Both the position numbers and the translations under genes were made by a program. Positions 62,002 to 64,000 of a DNA stretch of 64,000 nt are shown piece by piece (the first letter of the stretch is position 1; every line of letters begins with the position of its first letter). The DNA lies in the NCBI RefSeq assembly GCF_021044885.1, contig NZ_JAJNOD010000002.1:434001-498000 (forward strand), written 5' to 3'. This DNA is from Microbacterium nymphoidis. Its GTDB lineage: Bacteria; Actinomycetota; Actinomycetes; Actinomycetales; Microbacteriaceae. The notes under the pieces were generated by a model. It was not told the DNA's origin. It worked only from the letters and a program-made list of their open reading frames with translations, and made no database searches.

Positions 62002-64000
62002 TCATCCGTTGCAGTTCTTCGCGGAGTAGATGATGACCACCTGGGTATCCGGCTTCGCCTTCGTATTGGCGGCGGGGCTCGTGCTGGTCACCGTTCCGCC
62101 CCCCGGGGCGTTGGGATCGCTCGTGCAGGTCTGCGCGAGGTCGGTGAACCCGGCCCCTTGCAGCGCCTGGATCGCCTTCTGGAACGACTGTCCGGTCACA
62201 TCCGGGATCGTGACGTTGCCCTTCGTGTTGTCGGGCTTGCCCTTGCCGGTGCTCGGGGTGATGGTCACGAGCGTGCCGCCTGCAGCCCTGCCCGCCCCCG
62301 GGTCCTGCGCGGTGATCGTGCCGGCCGCCTCATCGGCGTCGACCGGGGTACCGACCGAGACCTGGAATCCCGCATCCTCCAGGACCTTCGTTGCCTGATC
62401 GACGGTCATGCCGACGACGTTGGGGAGGTCCTTGAGGACGACGCGGATGAGGTTCTGATCCGGTGCCGGGAAGTCCGGGGCGGGGTAGAACTGATCCGCG
62501 GCGGCCTGCAGGTCGCGGCCGAGGTAATAGCGGATGTCGTTGAGCATCATGCCGGCCTGATCGACCCAGGTGTGCTCGACGGGGACATCCCCGTTGTACT
62601 GACCCACCCAGGCGACGCTGGTCACACGGGAGCTGGTCTGGATCAGCCACGTCTGCTGGGACTCGTGTGTTCCCGTCTTTCCACCCACCATCGTGCCGTC
62701 GTAGGGGTTGCCTCGGTCTCCCGTGCCGCCTTCCATGACACCTCGCAGCGCGAAGAGCGCGGTCGCGGCGACTTCCGGCGTCGTGACCCGCGTTCCGTCG
62801 GGGTTGATGCCGAGGTCGATCTCCGAACCGTCAGCGTTCTGAACGCTGTCGATGAGGCGCGGCTTGTGGTAGACGCCTCCGTTGGCCAGTGCGGCGTAGG
62901 CCCCGCCCATGCCGAGCGGCGAGACGTTGCCGGAGCCGAGCAGGGTGAACAGCACCTTGTCGAAGTCGCGGGCCGGGTCACCGAAAACGGCGCCGAAGCG
63001 CTTGGCGACGTCGATGATTTCGCACACGTCCAGCTGCTCCGCCATGGCGAAGAAGCCGGAGTTGAGGGAGTCCCTCGTGAACTTGAGGGGTGTGCCACGG
63101 TATCCGGGGTTGCTCGCGAAGTTCTCGGAGGTGCCGGTGATGGTGTCATCGCCGCAGTGGGAGGTGAAGTTCTTCCGGTAGCGGCCGTCGAGCTGCTCGT
63201 TGAGCGACTTGCCCTTCTCGAGCCAGTCGATCAGCGTGAACACCTTGAAGGTTGAACCGACGGAGAAACCGATGCTGGAGTCACCCCAGCGATAATCGCC
63301 CGCCCACACCTGTGGAGAGGTTCCGGGCGCGGCGCCCTCGGGATCGTAGTTCGTGTTCTGCGTGAGGCTCAGCACACGGCCGGTCGACGCCTCGATGTTC
63401 AGGCCGGACGATCCCACCTGAATCGTGTCCATGTAGGCCGGGACCAGGGAGTGCATCGCGTCGTTCGCACGCGTCTGCAGGTTCCAGTCCAGCGTCGTGT
63501 AGACCTTCAGCCCACCGCGGTTGAGGAGGAGTTCCCGGTCCTCCTGCTCGGCGCCGAAAGCGGGGTCGGAGAGGATGCTCTCCTGCACCAGGGTGCAGAA
63601 GTACTCGGCACCGGCGGCAGTGGCACAACCCTTCTTCAGTTCCTGGATCACCGGCTCGATCGGCGCGGCCAGGGCCGCATCGTATTCTTCCTGGGTGATC
63701 TTGCCGTCGTGGATCATGCGGCCGAGGACGCTGTCACGGCGCTCTTTGGTGACGGAGTAGCCATCGGCGGCGCCGTTGACCTCGTTCTCGGGCTGATCCA
63801 GCCGGTAGTTGTTGGGCGATTGGACCATGCCGGCGAGGGTCGCCGCCTGGTTCAGGTTGAGGTTCGCCGCGGAGACGCTGAAGTAGCGCTGGGCGGCGGC
63901 CTCGATGCCGTACGTCAGCCCACCCCAGGAGGCGATGTTGAGGTAGCCGAGGAGGATCTCCTCCTTGCTGTACTGCTGCTCCAGCGTGATCGCGTAGCGC
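62002..64000 (-). CDS. Bifunctional penicillin-binding protein with PASTA domains (5' end beyond window)
   Basis: About 665 residues are visible; the N-terminus lies past 64000. The first part is the end of a GT51 transglycosylase (EILLGYLNIASWGG and AATLAGMVQSPNNY). The transpeptidase has the SxxK serine in SVGSTFKVF, SxN in RDSLNSGFFAM and KTG in VGGKTGTHES. Two C-terminal PASTA domains follow (VVGMTVDQATKVLEDAGF and IPDVTGQSFQKAIQALQGAG). It polymerises and cross-links peptidoglycan outside the membrane, as class A PBPs of the PonA type do. PASTA domains may bind muropeptide or beta-lactam-like ligands. The metallophosphoesterase gene follows. Confidence 0.93.
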   Translation of the reverse strand, partial: RYAITLEQQYSKEEILLGYLNIASWGGLTYGIEAAAQRYFSVSAANLNLNQAATLAGMVQSPNNYRLDQPENEVNGAADGYSVTKERRDSVLGRMIHDGKITQEEYDAALAAPIEPVIQELKKGCATAAGAEYFCTLVQESILSDPAFGAEQEDRELLLNRGGLKVYTTLDWNLQTRANDAMHSLVPAYMDTIQVGSSGLNIEASTGRVLSLTQNTNYDPEGAAPGTSPQVWAGDYRWGDSSIGFSVGSTFKVFTLIDWLEKGKSLNEQLDGRYRKNFTSHCGDDTITGTSENFASNPGYRGTPLKFTRDSLNSGFFAMAEQLDVCEIIDVAKRFGAVFGDPARDFDKVLFTLLGSGNVSPLGMGGAYAALANGGVYHKPRLIDSVQNADGSEIDLGINPDGTRVTTPEVAATALFALRGVMEGGTGDRGNPYDGTMVGGKTGTHESQQTWLIQTSSRVTSVAWVGQYNGDVPVEHTWVDQAGMMLNDIRYYLGRDLQAAADQFYPAPDFPAPDQNLIRVVLKDLPNVVGMTVDQATKVLEDAGFQVSVGTPVDADEAAGTITAQDPGAGRAAGGTLVTITPSTGKGKPDNTKGNVTIPDVTGQSFQKAIQALQGAGFTDLAQTCTSDPNAPGGGTVTSTSPAANTKAKPDTQVVIIYSAKNCNG

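Overview
The window is high-GC (roughly two thirds G+C), gene-dense DNA from an actinomycete, most likely the Microbacteriaceae and plausibly Microbacterium or a close relative. The reasons are the MoxR/DUF58/TgpA transglutaminase cluster, the dnaX-recR-lysC and asd-mqo order, a sunset-domain surface protein, a DUF222/HNH protein, and many genes whose GTG or ATG start sits 6-7 bp after a TAnnnT hexamer, as expected for leaderless transcripts. The genus is an inference. No phage, transposase, integrase or CRISPR locus was found.

Layout. 1-9.5 kb: a winged-helix regulator cut by the left edge, a Rossmann-fold reductase, an APH-fold kinase, a 35-bp tandem array, an SdpI-type membrane protein, a DUF222/HNH protein with a hexanucleotide-repeat linker, a nucleotidyltransferase, a HIT protein, an AidB-like flavoprotein, and YccF and LssY_C membrane proteins. 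9.5-14.5 kb: tRNA-Ser(GGA), the TgpA-DUF58-MoxR operon on the minus strand, and the small SRP RNA. 14.6-21.4 kb: pta-ackA (acetyl-CoA to acetate), then a beta-phosphoglucomutase-like HAD enzyme with a GH65 disaccharide phosphorylase. 21.4-29.5 kb: a secreted Ig-repeat/sunset protein, dnaX-recR, an EamA transporter, a DUF2004-like protein and lysC.

29.6-45.9 kb is the most interesting part. A secreted sialidase-like propeller protein is followed by a tightly overlapping run of 14 genes: an IclR regulator, an ACMSD/lactonase-type amidohydrolase, a GSAM-like class III aminotransferase, a D-aminoacylase, two Gfo/Idh/MocA oxidoreductases, a fumarylacetoacetase-family hydrolase, a complete Dpp-type ABC importer, a PLP enzyme of the D-threonine aldolase/D-glucosaminate dehydratase family, and RidA. 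Related TTCCA/TGGAA palindromes lie at the sialidase promoter and the iclR start. A hypothesis that accounts for most of the enzymes is import and oxidative breakdown of an N-acylated amino sugar or a related N-acyl-D-amino acid: oxidation, lactone opening, N-deacylation, then amine elimination with RidA clearing the enamine. The block, plus a YciI protein, a GNAT enzyme, an orphan two-helix membrane protein, a luciferase-like oxidoreductase and an ABC-2 exporter, lies between lysC and asd, which are usually adjacent in actinomycetes.

50.4-64 kb: asd, mqo (malate:quinone oxidoreductase), a pyrimidine-dimer glycosylase-like protein, a RecQ helicase fused to a phosphoribosyltransferase-like domain, a 15-bp tandem array, thymidine kinase, an LldR-lldD lactate oxidation operon with two clear FadR-type operators, a HAD phosphatase, a Pr6Pr membrane protein, tRNA-Pro(CGG), a metallophosphoesterase and a bifunctional penicillin-binding protein with PASTA domains cut by the right edge. 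Short tandem repeats recur across the window, both between genes (35, 26-30, 16 and 15 bp) and in frame inside coding linkers (6, 18 and 30 bp).
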